DNA from: Streptococcus sp. LYSM12
Lineage (GTDB): Bacteria > Bacillota > Bacilli > Lactobacillales > Streptococcaceae
Reading direction: 5' to 3'
NCBI RefSeq assembly: GCF_004569635.1
Contig: NZ_SPOZ01000024.1
Location: forward strand, 1 to 42,009
Length of the DNA: 42,009 nucleotides
The notes below the pieces were generated by a model. The model was not told the origin of the DNA. It saw nothing but the letters and a program-made list of their open reading frames with translations, and made no database searches. Within the stretch, counting starts at the first letter, position 1; every line of letters starts with the position of its first letter. A program made the position numbers and the translations under genes. Positions 1 through 8,039 of the stretch are shown one piece after another.

Positions 1-84
1 TATATTGAGTTTTACAATACACGACGCTATCAGACCAAATTAAATAACCTGACTCCTATAGAATTCAGGAATCAGGTTGCTTAA
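1..84 (+). CDS. IS3-family transposase orfB, C-terminal fragment
   Basis: The first 27 codons from the window edge read YIEFYNTRRYQTKLNN... and end FRNQVA before TAA at 82-84. The order Y-x-x-E/F-Y-N-x-R-R...LTP-x-E/F is the typical C-terminus of IS3-family DDE transposases (rve domain), where YN.RR lies after the catalytic Glu. The N-terminal part and the catalytic triad are outside the window, so activity cannot be judged. The finer IS group is not assigned. Confidence 0.8.
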   Translation, partial: YIEFYNTRRYQTKLNNLTPIEFRNQVA

Positions 85-115
85 TATCTTTTATTATTTG
101 ACTGTCTACTTGACA
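1..115 (+). mobile_element. Right end of an IS3-family insertion sequence (partial)
   Basis: The window opens inside the end of an IS. The reading frame at 1-84 is the tail of an IS3-type orfB. It is followed by a terminal inverted repeat whose reverse complement begins TGTCAAGTAGACAGT. The element appears to end at the CA at 114-115, as expected for the TG...CA ends of IS3 elements. The core AGTAGACAGT recurs at the left IR of the IS at 41796 onward, so both ends of the window may carry the same or closely related elements. The IS sits directly against the composite repeat that starts near 116. Confidence 0.75.
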
Positions 116-500
116 GGGAGCCGTTCAAAGAGTCCCAGCCTTTTAACTTTATGAACCGAATGACGTTGACGCAGTGGTTGCTTGCTTCAATGGCTATTAT
201 GCCCTTGAAGATTGGAAATGACATGCTGCTTTTTTTCAGGGACAGGGAGCAGGCTAAAAAGCTCCACTGGAGCTTTTGATAGTCTTTTAGTTTGCTTTTA
301 GTACTAGGCAAGGAGCTGCAGGCAGTACTAGAGTATGGCAAAGTGAGTTAACGAAGTAATAAAAGATAAACGAAACGATTATACTCATATTTGTTCGTGT
401 TTCCCACTCCACATCTGACCTCTGCGACTGATGCGAATTCGTTGGCTTCATTTCCAACTTCCAACAGTCATTACTCTGACTGTTGGAGCTATGCAGGGGC
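116..500 (-). repeat. Composite intergenic repeat, inverted copy
   Basis: This stretch is an imperfect reverse-complement copy of 18293-18630. Shared blocks include the words for 'tgactgttggaagttggaaa', 'gaggtcagatgtggagtg' and 'aaagctccagtgg'. A 105-bp palindromic element (279-383) sits in the middle in both copies, so the whole composite has moved or been duplicated as a unit. No gene is visible; the open frames on the minus strand here are not credible proteins. Confidence 0.7.
279..383 (-). repeat. 105-bp MITE-like element, copy 1 (inverted orientation)
   Basis: One of twelve copies in the window. In the forward sense the element starts TATAGTC-N-TTTCGTTT, passes through a TTTTATTACTTCGTT block and an internal CTAGTACTAAAAG block, and ends AAACGAAA-N-GACTATA. 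The ends are inverted repeats and are bounded by TA. This copy is in reverse orientation. Confidence 0.75.
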
Positions 501-504
501 ATAT

Positions 505-1250
505 GCTTCCTAGGAAGTAGAGTGAAAACCTCCACAGGAGCTTTTCACTCGTCGTATTTTCTATTTTTACAGTAGCTGTTGTAGGCTGTGCCTGCTTTAC
601 AGATATGGAAGAAACTATCCAGCGGAGAGTTTCTTAGACACAGGGTACATTCGCTTTTACACGCTTTTGTATCTTAATATAATTGAACTCGGGTTAAAAG
701 CTCGGAAAAAAGATAGACTTCCTTGTGTTTACTGCACACAGCGTCAGTCTCCTATTTTTCATTCGCTTTTTACACGCCCTTGTATCTTGGTGTAACTGAA
801 CTCGGGTTAAAAGCTCGGAAAAAAGATAGACTTCCTTGTGTTTACTGCACACAGCGTCAGTCTCCTATTTTTCATTCGCTTTTTACACGCCCTCGTGTCT
901 TGATGTAATTGAACACGCCCTAAACTCTGTGCAAAAAAGAAACGAAGCCGTTGCGAACCATGTTCGCTTACGGATACGGCTCCCTTTAGGTGCCAATCTC
1001 ATTGGTTGCAAGTCACCCAGCTTCGATTGTTTAGCGGTAGCTATCTGGCTCCTCCCTGCATTTCATTTGTGATGAGCCTAGCTATCTTCGCAGGGGTTTC
1101 ACTACGAAGTGTTCCACTTCTGTTCGGCCGCCTATTTTTATCTTGCTCGCTTCAACAGTCTAGAAAGACTGTTGAAGGTGGCAGATAAAACGAGTGAAAC
1201 TCGTGTCAAACGGCTTTTGTATCTTATGCTGCATTTGGTTATAAGTTGAG
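505..1250. repeat. Hairpin-cassette repeat array 1
   Basis: Non-coding mosaic. A shared core (GTATCTTGATGTAA-TGAACTCGGG-taaaagctcgg) leads into an A-tract, a variable hairpin and then CCTATTTTT. Two nearly identical units have their hairpins at 706-759 and 819-872 (113-bp period), with TGTGT/ACACA at the tip and AGAC/GTCT at the base. Other pieces are a hairpin at 521-547 (TGAAAA-c-CTCC / GGAG-c-TTTTCA), a GCGAAC-cat-GTTCGC hairpin near 955-970, and a perfect 12-bp hairpin at 1150-1177. Open frames through this region are by-products of the repeats. From 1251 to 1416 I see no gene and no clear promoter for the next gene. Confidence 0.8.
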
Positions 1251-1416
1251 TTGTAGGTTGAGCCTAGAAACTAAAAAGCGGTGTTACGGTACTTGAACAG
1301 AGAAATAATAGAGGATAGGTGAGACTTCAACATCACAATCTTATCTCATTCCCTATTCGGTGATTCTCTGGGTCTGATTTCAGCAATAAATCTCAATTTT
1401 TGCTAGACATAGAAGA

Positions 1417-2121
1417 ATGAAAGCATTGATTTTTGATTTGGACGATACCTTATATAATCAAGAAGAGCCTTTTAAGCGAGCTATTCAGAACTTTCTTCCT
1501 ATCCAAGATGAGCAAATAGAAGCCTTATATATTGCCTTTCGAAAGTATGCCGATGAGGTATTTGAGGCGACAACGATAGGTGAAATGACACTTGAGGCTA
1601 GTCATATTTACCGCATGAAGCGTTCCTTGGCAGACTTCGGCTACCATGTTCCAGAAGAGCAGGCTCTCATTATACAGAAAGAGTATCAAAAAAATCAAGG
1701 AAACATCGTACTCAGTCCAGAATTTCCAGCTATTTTTGACTACTGTCGGAAAAACAAGATTTGCCTGGGTATTATTACCAATGGTCCACATCTTCATCAG
1801 TTGCGCAAGTTGCAGTCCTTGAGATTACATGAGTGGTTCTCAGAGGAGTTAACGATTATCTCTGGTCAAGTAGGGATTACCAAGCCTACAAAGGCTATCT
1901 TTGACTTGATGTCAGAGAAGTTACAGGTATTACCAGGGGAGATTTGCTATGTCGGTGCTTCCTTTGAAAATGATGTTGTAGGTGCAAAAGGAGCAGGCTG
2001 GAAAGCCATTTGGCTCAATCATCGGAGGCGGAAAATTCTTGGTAGTCCTTACAGGGCAGATGCAGTGGTTGAAAAACTTGGAGATTTGTTCGGCGCGATT
2101 CAAAAATTAGCTAATTGCTAA
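1417..2121 (+). CDS. HAD-superfamily hydrolase (YjjG/pyrimidine 5'-nucleotidase-like)
   Basis: A 234-residue haloacid-dehalogenase family phosphatase, probably cytosolic. Motif I is at the N-terminus (FDLDDTLYN, nucleophile Asp in DLDDT). An all-helical cap follows. Motif II is ITNG near the middle. The motif III lysine is in GITKPTKAIFDL, and the motif IV acidic pair is in a VGASFENDVVGAKGAGW context. Length and cap type match the YjjG/nucleotidase branch, which dephosphorylates nucleoside monophosphates or similar phosphoesters, but substrate cannot be read from sequence. The ATG at 1417 puts the conserved first strand (MKALIFDLDDT) at the terminus as usual; the upstream AGAAG is only a weak ribosome site. 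It stands alone upstream of ybeY, which has its own promoter. Confidence 0.88.
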   Translation: MKALIFDLDDTLYNQEEPFKRAIQNFLPIQDEQIEALYIAFRKYADEVFEATTIGEMTLEASHIYRMKRSLADFGYHVPEEQALIIQKEYQKNQGNIVLSPEFPAIFDYCRKNKICLGIITNGPHLHQLRKLQSLRLHEWFSEELTIISGQVGITKPTKAIFDLMSEKLQVLPGEICYVGASFENDVVGAKGAGWKAIWLNHRRRKILGSPYRADAVVEKLGDLFGAIQKLANC

Positions 2122-2212
2122 GCTTGGTCATTTTAGAGCGGATGCAGACTAGCTTGAATATTGAATTTCTGGCAAGTGATAGGCTGGCACTTTTTCCTTT
2201 CCCCCTACTTTG

Positions 2213-2221
2213 TGATATAAT
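2213..2221 (+). promoter_or_regulatory. Extended -10 promoter for ybeY-dgkA-era
   Basis: TGATATAAT gives a consensus TATAAT (2216-2221) preceded by TG-N. There is no good -35. It lies 26 bases before the ybeY ATG and ahead of three tightly packed genes that end at a terminator. Confidence 0.65.
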
Positions 2222-2247
2222 AGTGGGAAGAAAGAATGTGGTGAAAC

Positions 2248-2745
2248 ATGTATATTGAAATGGTTGATGAGACAGGGCAAGTGACAGAGGAGATGCAGCA
2301 GCAGATTCGAAACTTATTGGGACTTGCGGCTCAAAAAATTGGCAAAGAGCAAAAAGAAATGGCTGTAACCTTTGTTGACAATGCACGTGTGCATGAGGTG
2401 AATTTAGAATATCGAGGAATTGATCGTCCGACAGATGTGGTAAGCCTAGAGTATAAACCAGAAACAGAGATTGTCTTTGACGAGGAAACTCTGCTGGAAA
2501 ACCCTGACTTGGGTGAGTTGCTTGAGGATTTTGATGTCTATATTGGCGAATTGTATATTTCCATTGATAAGGCATACGAGCAGGCAAAAGAGTACGGTCA
2601 TAGTTTTGAACGCGAAATGGGCTTTTTAGCAGTACATGGTTTTCTGCATATTAACGGGTATGATCATTATACACCTGAAGAAGAAGCGGAAATGTTTGGA
2701 TTACAAGAAGAGATACTGACGGCTTATGGACTTACACGAGAATAA
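2248..2745 (+). CDS. ybeY: Endoribonuclease YbeY (16S rRNA maturation)
   Basis: A 165-residue zinc-dependent endoribonuclease of the UPF0054/YbeY family, which takes part in 16S rRNA 3'-end maturation and late 30S quality control. The family metal site H-x3-H-x5-H is visible as [11 protein letters not shown] at residues 130-140. The conserved [12 protein letters not shown] segment (usually R-x-x-D-x-x-T-D-V-L-S-F) is near residues 58-69. Length is normal for streptococci. It is the first gene of a tight group: dgkA begins inside its last 20 bases and era follows, an arrangement common in Firmicutes and consistent with a ribosome-assembly/envelope operon. Confidence 0.96.
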   Translation: MYIEMVDETGQVTEEMQQQIRNLLGLAAQKIGKEQKEMAVTFVDNARVHEVNLEYRGIDRPTDVVSLEYKPETEIVFDEETLLENPDLGELLEDFDVYIGELYISIDKAYEQAKEYGHSFEREMGFLAVHGFLHINGYDHYTPEEEAEMFGLQEEILTAYGLTRE

Positions 2746-3127
2746 TTCACAGAAAAAATGGAAGAATAGAGATTTAGTTGCCAGCCTTGAATTTGCGGTG
2801 ACAGGCCTGTTTACGGCTTTTAAGGAAGAGCGCAATATGCGCAAACATCTCGTATCAGCGATTCTCGTCGTGATAGCGGGAATCATTTTTCAGGTTTCGA
2901 TGACAGAGTGGCTGTTTTTACTGTTGAGCATCAGTTTGGTCATCGCTTTTGAAATCGTCAATTCTGCGATTGAAAATGTCGTTGATTTGGCTTCAGATTA
3001 CCATTTCTCCATGTTGGCAAAAAATGCCAAAGATATGGCAGCAGGAGCAGTATTATTTGTATCAGGATTTGCTCTTTTAACAGGGGGCATCATTTTTGTT
3101 CCAAAAATTTGGAATTTAATTTTTTAA
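2726..3127 (+). CDS. dgkA: Undecaprenol/diacylglycerol kinase (DgkA family)
   Basis: A 133-residue integral membrane lipid kinase. In Gram-positives this family mainly phosphorylates undecaprenol to recycle the cell-wall lipid carrier. Sequence signs are a short amphipathic N-terminus ([20 protein letters not shown]), two hydrophobic segments around residues 44-75, the family motif [14 protein letters not shown], the [12 protein letters not shown] block that carries catalytic and metal-binding residues, and a third hydrophobic segment at the C-terminus. The start overlaps ybeY by 20 bases, suggesting coupled translation; era starts 9 bases after its stop. Confidence 0.93.
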   Translation: MDLHENNSQKKWKNRDLVASLEFAVTGLFTAFKEERNMRKHLVSAILVVIAGIIFQVSMTEWLFLLLSISLVIAFEIVNSAIENVVDLASDYHFSMLAKNAKDMAAGAVLFVSGFALLTGGIIFVPKIWNLIF

Positions 3128-3136
3128 GAGGTATAT

Positions 3137-4036
3137 ATGACATTTAAATCAGGCTTTGTAGCCATTTTAGGACGTCCAAATGTTGGGAAATCAACCTTTC
3201 TTAACTACGTTATGGGACAGAAAATTGCCATTATGAGTGACAAAGCGCAGACAACGCGCAATAAAATCATGGGGATTTATACAACAGAAGCAGAGCAGAT
3301 TGTCTTTATTGACACGCCTGGAATCCATAAACCCAGGACAGCTTTGGGAGATTTTATGGTCGAATCTGCCTATAGCACCTTGCGCGAAGTGGACACAGTT
3401 CTCTTTATGGTCCCTGCAGATGAGCCACGGGGTAAAGGTGATGATATGATTATCGAACGCCTTAAGTCGGCTAAGGTACCTGTGATTTTGGTGGTGAATA
3501 AGATTGACAAGGTACATCCAGATCAGCTCCTGGAGCAGATTGATGATTTTCGCAAGCAAATGGACTTTAAGGAGATTGTTCCAATTTCTGCTACCCAAGG
3601 AAATAATATCAATCGTCTCATGGAAATCTTGAAAGAAAGTTTAGATGAGGGATTTCAATATTTTCCGCCAGAACAGATTACGGATCATCCAGAGCGTTTC
3701 TTGGTGTCTGAAATGATTCGTGAAAAAGTCCTGCACTTGACCCGGGAGGAAATTCCACATTCAGTAGCCGTTATCATTGACAGTATGAAGAGAGATGAAG
3801 AGACAGATAAAATCCACATTCGGGCAACGATTATGGTCGAGCGTGATAGCCAAAAAGGAATTGTCATTGGAAAGGGCGGTACGATGCTCAAGAAGATTGG
3901 CTCTATGGCTCGCCGTGACATCGAGTTAATGTTGGGGGATAAGGTCTTTTTAGAAACCTGGGTCAAGGTTAAGAAAAATTGGCGCGACAAGAAGTTAGAC
4001 TTGGCGGACTTTGGTTATAGTCAGAAAGAGTATTAG
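3137..4036 (+). CDS. era: GTPase Era, 16S rRNA-binding
   Basis: A 299-residue essential GTPase that binds the 3' end of 16S rRNA and assists 30S assembly. G1 is GRPNVGKS at residues 12-19, G3 is DTPGIHKP, and G4 is NKIDK. The C-terminal KH RNA-binding domain holds the [15 protein letters not shown] loop. AAGAGG just before the ATG serves as ribosome site. It is the last gene of the ybeY-dgkA-era group and is followed 50 bases later by a terminator. In many streptococci mutM follows directly; here a broken acetyltransferase gene and repeats lie between. Confidence 0.98.
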   Translation: MTFKSGFVAILGRPNVGKSTFLNYVMGQKIAIMSDKAQTTRNKIMGIYTTEAEQIVFIDTPGIHKPRTALGDFMVESAYSTLREVDTVLFMVPADEPRGKGDDMIIERLKSAKVPVILVVNKIDKVHPDQLLEQIDDFRKQMDFKEIVPISATQGNNINRLMEILKESLDEGFQYFPPEQITDHPERFLVSEMIREKVLHLTREEIPHSVAVIIDSMKRDEETDKIHIRATIMVERDSQKGIVIGKGGTMLKKIGSMARRDIELMLGDKVFLETWVKVKKNWRDKKLDLADFGYSQKEY

Positions 4037-4086
4037 TCTATTTGGTTTTGAGAAAGTCTCGTTTCAAGACGGAAAATGATTGAACA

Positions 4087-4120
4087 AACGGGTAGCAATA
4101 GCATAGCCCGTTGACTTTTT
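4087..4120 (+). terminator. Intrinsic terminator after era
   Basis: Stem AACGGG (4087-4092) / CCCGTT (4107-4112), with a 14-base loop, followed by ACTTTTT. It closes the ybeY-dgkA-era group. Confidence 0.65.
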
Positions 4121-4149
4121 AGATAAGTGCAGTAGGTGGAGCATGACAA

Positions 4150-4584
4150 ATGACTGAAAAGATAGTTCCAGTGAAAAAAGACGAAGTGAAAATTTGGCTA
4201 AGCTTTGCAAGCCAGGTTTGCTCTAGCGATATGGATTATTTGCAGGAAGCTTTTTAAAATGAGCAATTTCCGCATGAATTTCTATACTGGAGGGCAGGTA
4301 AAGCATTGGCATGGCTGAGCTTGTCCATCCGAAAGGAATATGTTGAGGGATGTTCCCACCTACCGCTTGCTTATCTAGAGGGTGTTGCTGTTACACAAGA
4401 AGCTAGGCAGCAGGGAATTGCTCAAGAATTACTCGAATTTGCTAAATTATGGGCTAAGGCTCAAGGTTGTGTTCAGCTGGCTTCGGACTGTTCGTTAGAG
4501 AACATTGCTAGTCAAGCATTTCATCACAAAATGGGTTTTCGTGAAGTAAGTAGAAGTGTTCATTATATCTTGAATGTAGATTAG
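4150..4584 (+). pseudogene. AAC(6')-type aminoglycoside acetyltransferase, interrupted by an in-frame stop
   Basis: One continuous frame of about 145 codons, the usual size of AAC(6')-I enzymes, is broken only by TAA at 4255-4257 (codon 36). Before the stop it reads MTEKIVPVKKDEVKIWLSF. After it come the GNAT landmarks of this family: SIRKEYVEG, YLEGVAV, the acetyl-CoA loop QEARQQGIAQELL, WAKAQGC, SDCSLEN and HHKMGF. The frame is the same on both sides, so a single substitution explains the loss. A TTG at 4306 could restart a 92-residue C-terminal piece holding the acetyl-CoA site but lacking the N-terminal strand and helices. It lies between era and mutM, flanked by a terminator and repeats. 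Family identity is from motif pattern; whether the ancestor acted on aminoglycosides is unknown. Confidence 0.8.
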
Positions 4585-4602
4585 ACGTTGACATCATTTT
4601 GT

Positions 4603-4707
4603 TATAGTCATTTCGTTTATCTTTTATTACTTCGTTCACTCGCTTGGCCGTACTCTAGTCCAGCTTACAGCTTGTTGCCTCGTACTAAAAGCAAACGAGA
4701 AGACTAT
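4603..4707 (+). repeat. 105-bp MITE-like element, copy 2
   Basis: Forward copy starting TATAGTCATTTCGTTT and ending GCAAACGAGAAGACTAT. It begins 18 bases after the acetyltransferase pseudogene. The rest of 4708-4814 shows no gene. Confidence 0.75.
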
Positions 4708-4814
4708 GGTATTTAGAGAAAGAGAGTATAGAGGCTTGTTGTGAGCTAGCCTTTAACTCTATGAAAAAAGCTTGTTTTCCATATAAAACGAATAAAGAAA
4801 GGATAGGGTGTAAG

Positions 4815-4929
4815 GTGGCCTGAACCCGAGTGAAAAACTCGGAAATGAGAGAGGATATCATGTGTGTCAGCACACTTCGGTCTTTCTCCTAGATGTCAGT
4901 CGCTTTTTGTCGCTCTCGGTATCGTCATT
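4815..4929. repeat. Degenerate hairpin-cassette unit abutting mutM
   Basis: GAACCCGAGTGAAAAACTCGG matches the array core in part. It is followed by a TGTGTG-tcag-CACAC hairpin near 4862-4876, then TTTCTCCTA and CGCTTTTTGTCGCTCTCGGTATC, which resembles the array tail (CGCTTTTTACACGCCCTCGTATCTT). It runs up to the mutM start codon. Confidence 0.5.
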
Positions 4930-5754
4930 ATGCCAGAATTACCAGAGGTTGAAACGGTCCGCAAGGGATTGGAAAGACTGGTTGTTGGAAAAAGAATTCA
5001 GAAAGTAGAGATTGCCTATCCGCGCATGGTCTTGACTGGAGCAGATACTTTGACTGAAGCTCTCGTCGGTCAAGAGATTTATGGCATTAAGAGGCGTGGA
5101 AAATACCTCCTATTTGACTTGACAGACTTTGTTTTGGTTTCTCATTTACGCATGGAGGGTAAGTATCATTATTTCCCAAATCAAGTGTCAGAAAACAAGC
5201 ATTTTCATGCCTTTTTTACTTTTACAGACAGGAGCCATTTAGTCTATCAAGACGTACGAAAATTTGGGACGATGGAGTTGTTGGGAAAAGAGCAAGTGGC
5301 AGCGTACTTCCTCTCTAAAAAATTAGGACCAGAGCCGACAGAGGAAGAGTTTGTTTATGCTCAATTTCAAGCCCAGCTTGCCAAGTCGAAAAAGCCGATT
5401 AAGGCTGCCTTGTTGGATCAGACCTTGGTTGTGGGGCTTGGTAATATCTATGTGGATGAAGCCTTGTTTCAAGCAGGGATTCACCCTGTAAGGACTGGTC
5501 AAAGTCTCTCAGCCAAGGAAAGTAGAAGCTTGCACCAAGCTATTATTGCTGTCTTGCGACTGGGTGTTGAAAAGGGAGGGTCGACTATTCGAACCTATAA
5601 AAATGCACTCGGTATGGACGGCACCATGCAGGATTATTTACAAGTTTATGGAAAAGGGGGGCAGGCCTGTCCACATTGCCAGACGGAGATTGTGAAATTC
5701 CAGTTGGCTGGTCGTGGAACCCATATTTGTCCCTTGTGTCAGGTGGCTCCATGA
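4930..5754 (+). CDS. mutM: Formamidopyrimidine-DNA glycosylase (Fpg/MutM)
   Basis: A 274-residue bifunctional glycosylase/AP lyase that removes 8-oxoguanine and formamidopyrimidines. The ATG at 4930 is chosen because the mature enzyme must start with the catalytic Pro (MPELPEVETV: Pro2, Glu3). The frame is open another 22 codons upstream, but an extended protein could not be active. The H2TH domain includes GLGNIYVDEALF, and the C-terminal zinc finger has CPHC ... CPLC. No Shine-Dalgarno sequence is visible in the 20 bases before the ATG, which derive from a repeat unit. Its stop overlaps the coaE start (ATGA), a pairing conserved in streptococci. Confidence 0.95.
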   Translation: MPELPEVETVRKGLERLVVGKRIQKVEIAYPRMVLTGADTLTEALVGQEIYGIKRRGKYLLFDLTDFVLVSHLRMEGKYHYFPNQVSENKHFHAFFTFTDRSHLVYQDVRKFGTMELLGKEQVAAYFLSKKLGPEPTEEEFVYAQFQAQLAKSKKPIKAALLDQTLVVGLGNIYVDEALFQAGIHPVRTGQSLSAKESRSLHQAIIAVLRLGVEKGGSTIRTYKNALGMDGTMQDYLQVYGKGGQACPHCQTEIVKFQLAGRGTHICPLCQVAP

Positions 5755-6347
5755 CACAGGTAATTGGGATAACAGGTGGCATCGCTTCGGGAAAGTCCAC
5801 GGTGACAGCTTATTTACGAAAGCTTGGTTATCAAGTGCTTGATGCAGATCAAGTTGTCCACCAGTTACAGCAAAAAGGTGGTAAGCTTTATCAGGTTTTG
5901 GTGGAAGAATTTGGTACGACTATCTTAACTAAAAATGGAGAATTAGATCGCGAGCAACTAGGGCGCTTGGTCTTTGAACATGCAGAAGTGCGCGACCGTC
6001 TCTCACAATTACAGGATAGGATTATTCGACAAGCATTGTTAGCAGAGCGTGATCGGCTAGCTGAGAGCGAAGATGTTTTCTTCATGGATATTCCCCTGCT
6101 CTTTGAATTGAACTACGAGGAAGTCGTTTCTGAAGTTTGGCTTGTTGTACTTGCGCCTGCTCTACAAATAGAGCGGCTAATGGAACGAAATCAATTAGAA
6201 CAGGAGGCAGCTAGGCAGCGTATAGCTGCACAAATGCCTCTGGAAGAAAAGAAAAAGCGAACCCCTTATCAGATTGATAATGGTGGTCCAAAGCTTGCAA
6301 CTTATGCACAAGTTGATCAGCTTTTACAGCGCATAGAAAGAAGATGA
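5751..6347 (+). CDS. coaE: Dephospho-CoA kinase
   Basis: A 198-residue cytosolic kinase that phosphorylates dephospho-CoA in the last step of coenzyme A synthesis. The P-loop GITGGIASGKST lies at the N-terminus when the ATG at 5751 is used. This ATG overlaps the mutM stop by four bases, the normal arrangement; longer upstream starts would add 25 residues of out-of-frame mutM sequence. Other family signs are LDADQVVHQL, MDIPLLFELNYE and a late R-I-A-A-Q lid segment. It is translationally coupled to mutM and followed by the efflux gene 7 bases later. Confidence 0.95.
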   Translation: MTQVIGITGGIASGKSTVTAYLRKLGYQVLDADQVVHQLQQKGGKLYQVLVEEFGTTILTKNGELDREQLGRLVFEHAEVRDRLSQLQDRIIRQALLAERDRLAESEDVFFMDIPLLFELNYEEVVSEVWLVVLAPALQIERLMERNQLEQEAARQRIAAQMPLEEKKKRTPYQIDNGGPKLATYAQVDQLLQRIERR

Positions 6348-6354
6348 TGATATT

Positions 6355-7554
6355 TTGAGTTCAGATATTTGGAAGCAAAATTTAAAGATTGCTTGGGTAG
6401 GAAATTTTTTGACAGGAGCCAGCTTTTCAATGGTCATGCCTTTTATTTCGGTGTTTGTTGAGGAATTAGGTGCACCGAAAAATCAGGTTGAATTTTATGC
6501 AGGTCTGGCTGTTTCAACAACAGCTCTGGCCTCAGCCATTATGTCCCCGATTTGGGGAAGTCTTGCAGACCGTTATGGACGAAAGCCAATGATGGTCCGA
6601 GCTAGCTCGGTCATGATTATCAGTATGGGAGGGTTGGTCTTTGTACCGAATGTATTTTGGCTGATTCTCTTACGGATCATGACAGGAGTATTTGCAGGCT
6701 ATGTGCCGAACTCTACCGCTTTAATTGCTAGTCAGGTTCCTAAAGGAAAAACGGGCTACGCTCTTGGAACCTTGTCGACAGGCTTGGTTGCAGGAACCTT
6801 GATTGGTCCTATGCTAGGAGGCTTTTTAGCAGAAGTTGTTGGTATGCGTTTGGTTTTTCTAATTGTGGGGATTTTATTATTACTTGTGACCATCGTGACC
6901 TATTTCTATATTAAAGAAGATTTCACACCGATTAAGGCTGGTCAGGAGATGAGCTTGAGAGAAGTCTTTCATCAAATTAAAGACAAGCAGATTGTCCTTA
7001 GTTTGTTCGTGACCAGTATGATTATTCAAATGGCAGCTCAGTCGGTGGTGCCTATATTAACTCTTTATATTCGGTATTTAGGACAGGTGGAAAATCTCTT
7101 GTTTATCTCAGGAGTGATTATCTCAGCCTTGGGTATTTCATCTATGATTAGCTCGCCCCAACTTGGAAAGTTAGGGGATAAGATTGGAAATCACCGCTTG
7201 TTACTTGCGGCTCTGTTGTATAGTTTTGTAATGAATTGGCTTAATGCACATGCTACAACACCTTTGCAATTAGGAATTTTTCGCTTTTTATATGGCTTTG
7301 GGACAGGGGCTCTCTTGCCTTCCGTCAATTCCTTACTCGCAAAATTAACACCTAAAGAGGGGATTTCACGGATTTTTTCATTTAACCAAACCTTTATGTA
7401 TATGGGCTCTGTCCTGGGTCCAATGTTGGGATCAGGAGTTGCGACTTATCTAGGTTATCGTTGGGTCTTTTATGTAACTTGTAGCCTAGTTATGGTCAAC
7501 CTTATCTGGTCGCTCTTTAGCTTTAGAAATTACTTGAAAGTAAAGGAAATTTAG
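6355..7554 (+). CDS. pmrA: MFS multidrug efflux transporter, PmrA-like
   Basis: A 399-residue major facilitator with about twelve hydrophobic segments. The loop 2-3 signature is [13 protein letters not shown], and the drug/H+ antiporter motif C region is [10 protein letters not shown] in segment 5. Start is a TTG at 6355; AAAGAAG 10 bases upstream fits, and the ATGs at 6344 and 6347 hit a stop at once. PmrA-type pumps in pneumococcus export norfloxacin and dyes; substrate here is inferred. Position between coaE and rpmG is the same as for pneumococcal pmrA, which supports orthology. The stop overlaps the rpmG start by one base. Confidence 0.87.
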   Translation: MSSDIWKQNLKIAWVGNFLTGASFSMVMPFISVFVEELGAPKNQVEFYAGLAVSTTALASAIMSPIWGSLADRYGRKPMMVRASSVMIISMGGLVFVPNVFWLILLRIMTGVFAGYVPNSTALIASQVPKGKTGYALGTLSTGLVAGTLIGPMLGGFLAEVVGMRLVFLIVGILLLLVTIVTYFYIKEDFTPIKAGQEMSLREVFHQIKDKQIVLSLFVTSMIIQMAAQSVVPILTLYIRYLGQVENLLFISGVIISALGISSMISSPQLGKLGDKIGNHRLLLAALLYSFVMNWLNAHATTPLQLGIFRFLYGFGTGALLPSVNSLLAKLTPKEGISRIFSFNQTFMYMGSVLGPMLGSGVATYLGYRWVFYVTCSLVMVNLIWSLFSFRNYLKVKEI

Positions 7555-7703
7555 TGAGAGTTAAAATCAATTTACAATGTTCAGAATGTGGTAGCAAAAA
7601 TTATTTGACCAGTAAGAATAGTAAAACACATCCGCAGAAGATTGAAGTCTTAAAATATTGTCCCAAAGAGAGAAAAGTAACACTACATCTTGAAACAAAA
7701 TAA
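7554..7703 (+). CDS. rpmG: 50S ribosomal protein L33
   Basis: A 49-residue protein starting with GTG at 7554, sharing one base with the previous stop. It begins [20 protein letters not shown] and ends in a [14 protein letters not shown] segment, both typical of L33. It keeps the first CxxC pair, but the second pair has only one Cys (CPKERK rather than CPxC). The zinc site is therefore probably incomplete. Confidence 0.93.
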   Translation: MRVKINLQCSECGSKNYLTSKNSKTHPQKIEVLKYCPKERKVTLHLETK

Positions 7704-7709
7704 ATTTTA

Positions 7710-7718
7710 TGGTATACT
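7710..7718 (+). promoter_or_regulatory. Extended -10 promoter for secG
   Basis: TGGTATACT (TG-N-TATACT) lies 30 bases before the secG ATG, with no clear -35. GAAAGAGAAG acts as the ribosome site. Confidence 0.6.
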
Positions 7719-7748
7719 GTGGGGAGTTCTTAAAGAAAGAGAAGAAAT

Positions 7749-7982
7749 ATGTACAACGCTTTATTAACCATTCTTTTAATTTTATCTGCTATTATTATTA
7801 TTGCAATCTTTATGCAACCAGCTAAAAATCAATCTAGTAATGTATTTGATGCTAGTTCAGGAGCCCTCTTTGAGCGAACAAAAGCGCGTGGCTTTGAGGC
7901 TGTTATGCAACGGCTAACAGCTGTTCTCGTCTTTTGCTGGATGTTGATTGCGCTGGCCTTGGTAATTATTTCAAGTAAGTAA
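7749..7982 (+). CDS. secG: Protein translocase subunit SecG
   Basis: A 77-residue SecG with two hydrophobic segments (residues 4-22 and 55-74) separated by a polar loop holding SGALFERTKARGFEAVMQR, close to the SecG signature. SecG assists the SecYEG channel, here needed among others for the large surface proteins encoded further along. It has its own promoter and terminator. The rpmG-secG-rnr-smpB order is conserved in streptococci. Confidence 0.93.
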   Translation: MYNALLTILLILSAIIIIAIFMQPAKNQSSNVFDASSGALFERTKARGFEAVMQRLTAVLVFCWMLIALALVIISSK

Positions 7983-8014
7983 AAAGACTGGGACTTGTTC
8001 TTAGTCTCTTTTTT
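7983..8014 (+). terminator. Intrinsic terminator after secG
   Basis: AGACT ... AGTCT stem with a 13-base loop, an upstream A-run and a downstream TCTTTTTT, starting right after the secG stop. Confidence 0.65.
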
Positions 8015-8039
8015 ATCATTTGCTAGTGGGAAGAAATTA

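Noticed and set aside
723..1188. Three short overlapping frames in array 1
   Set aside because: Two begin with the same peptide because of the 113-bp repeat; all lie in hairpin repeats and lack ribosome sites.
505..1250. CRISPR array
   Set aside because: Repeats are about 105-115 bp, spacers are not unique, hairpins are shared between loci, and no cas genes are present.
2111..2587. 158-codon minus-strand frame over ybeY
   Set aside because: It overlaps a well-supported conserved gene and shows no family features.
4864..4929. 22-codon N-terminal extension of MutM
   Set aside because: The catalytic Pro must be residue 2, and the upstream codons are repeat-derived.
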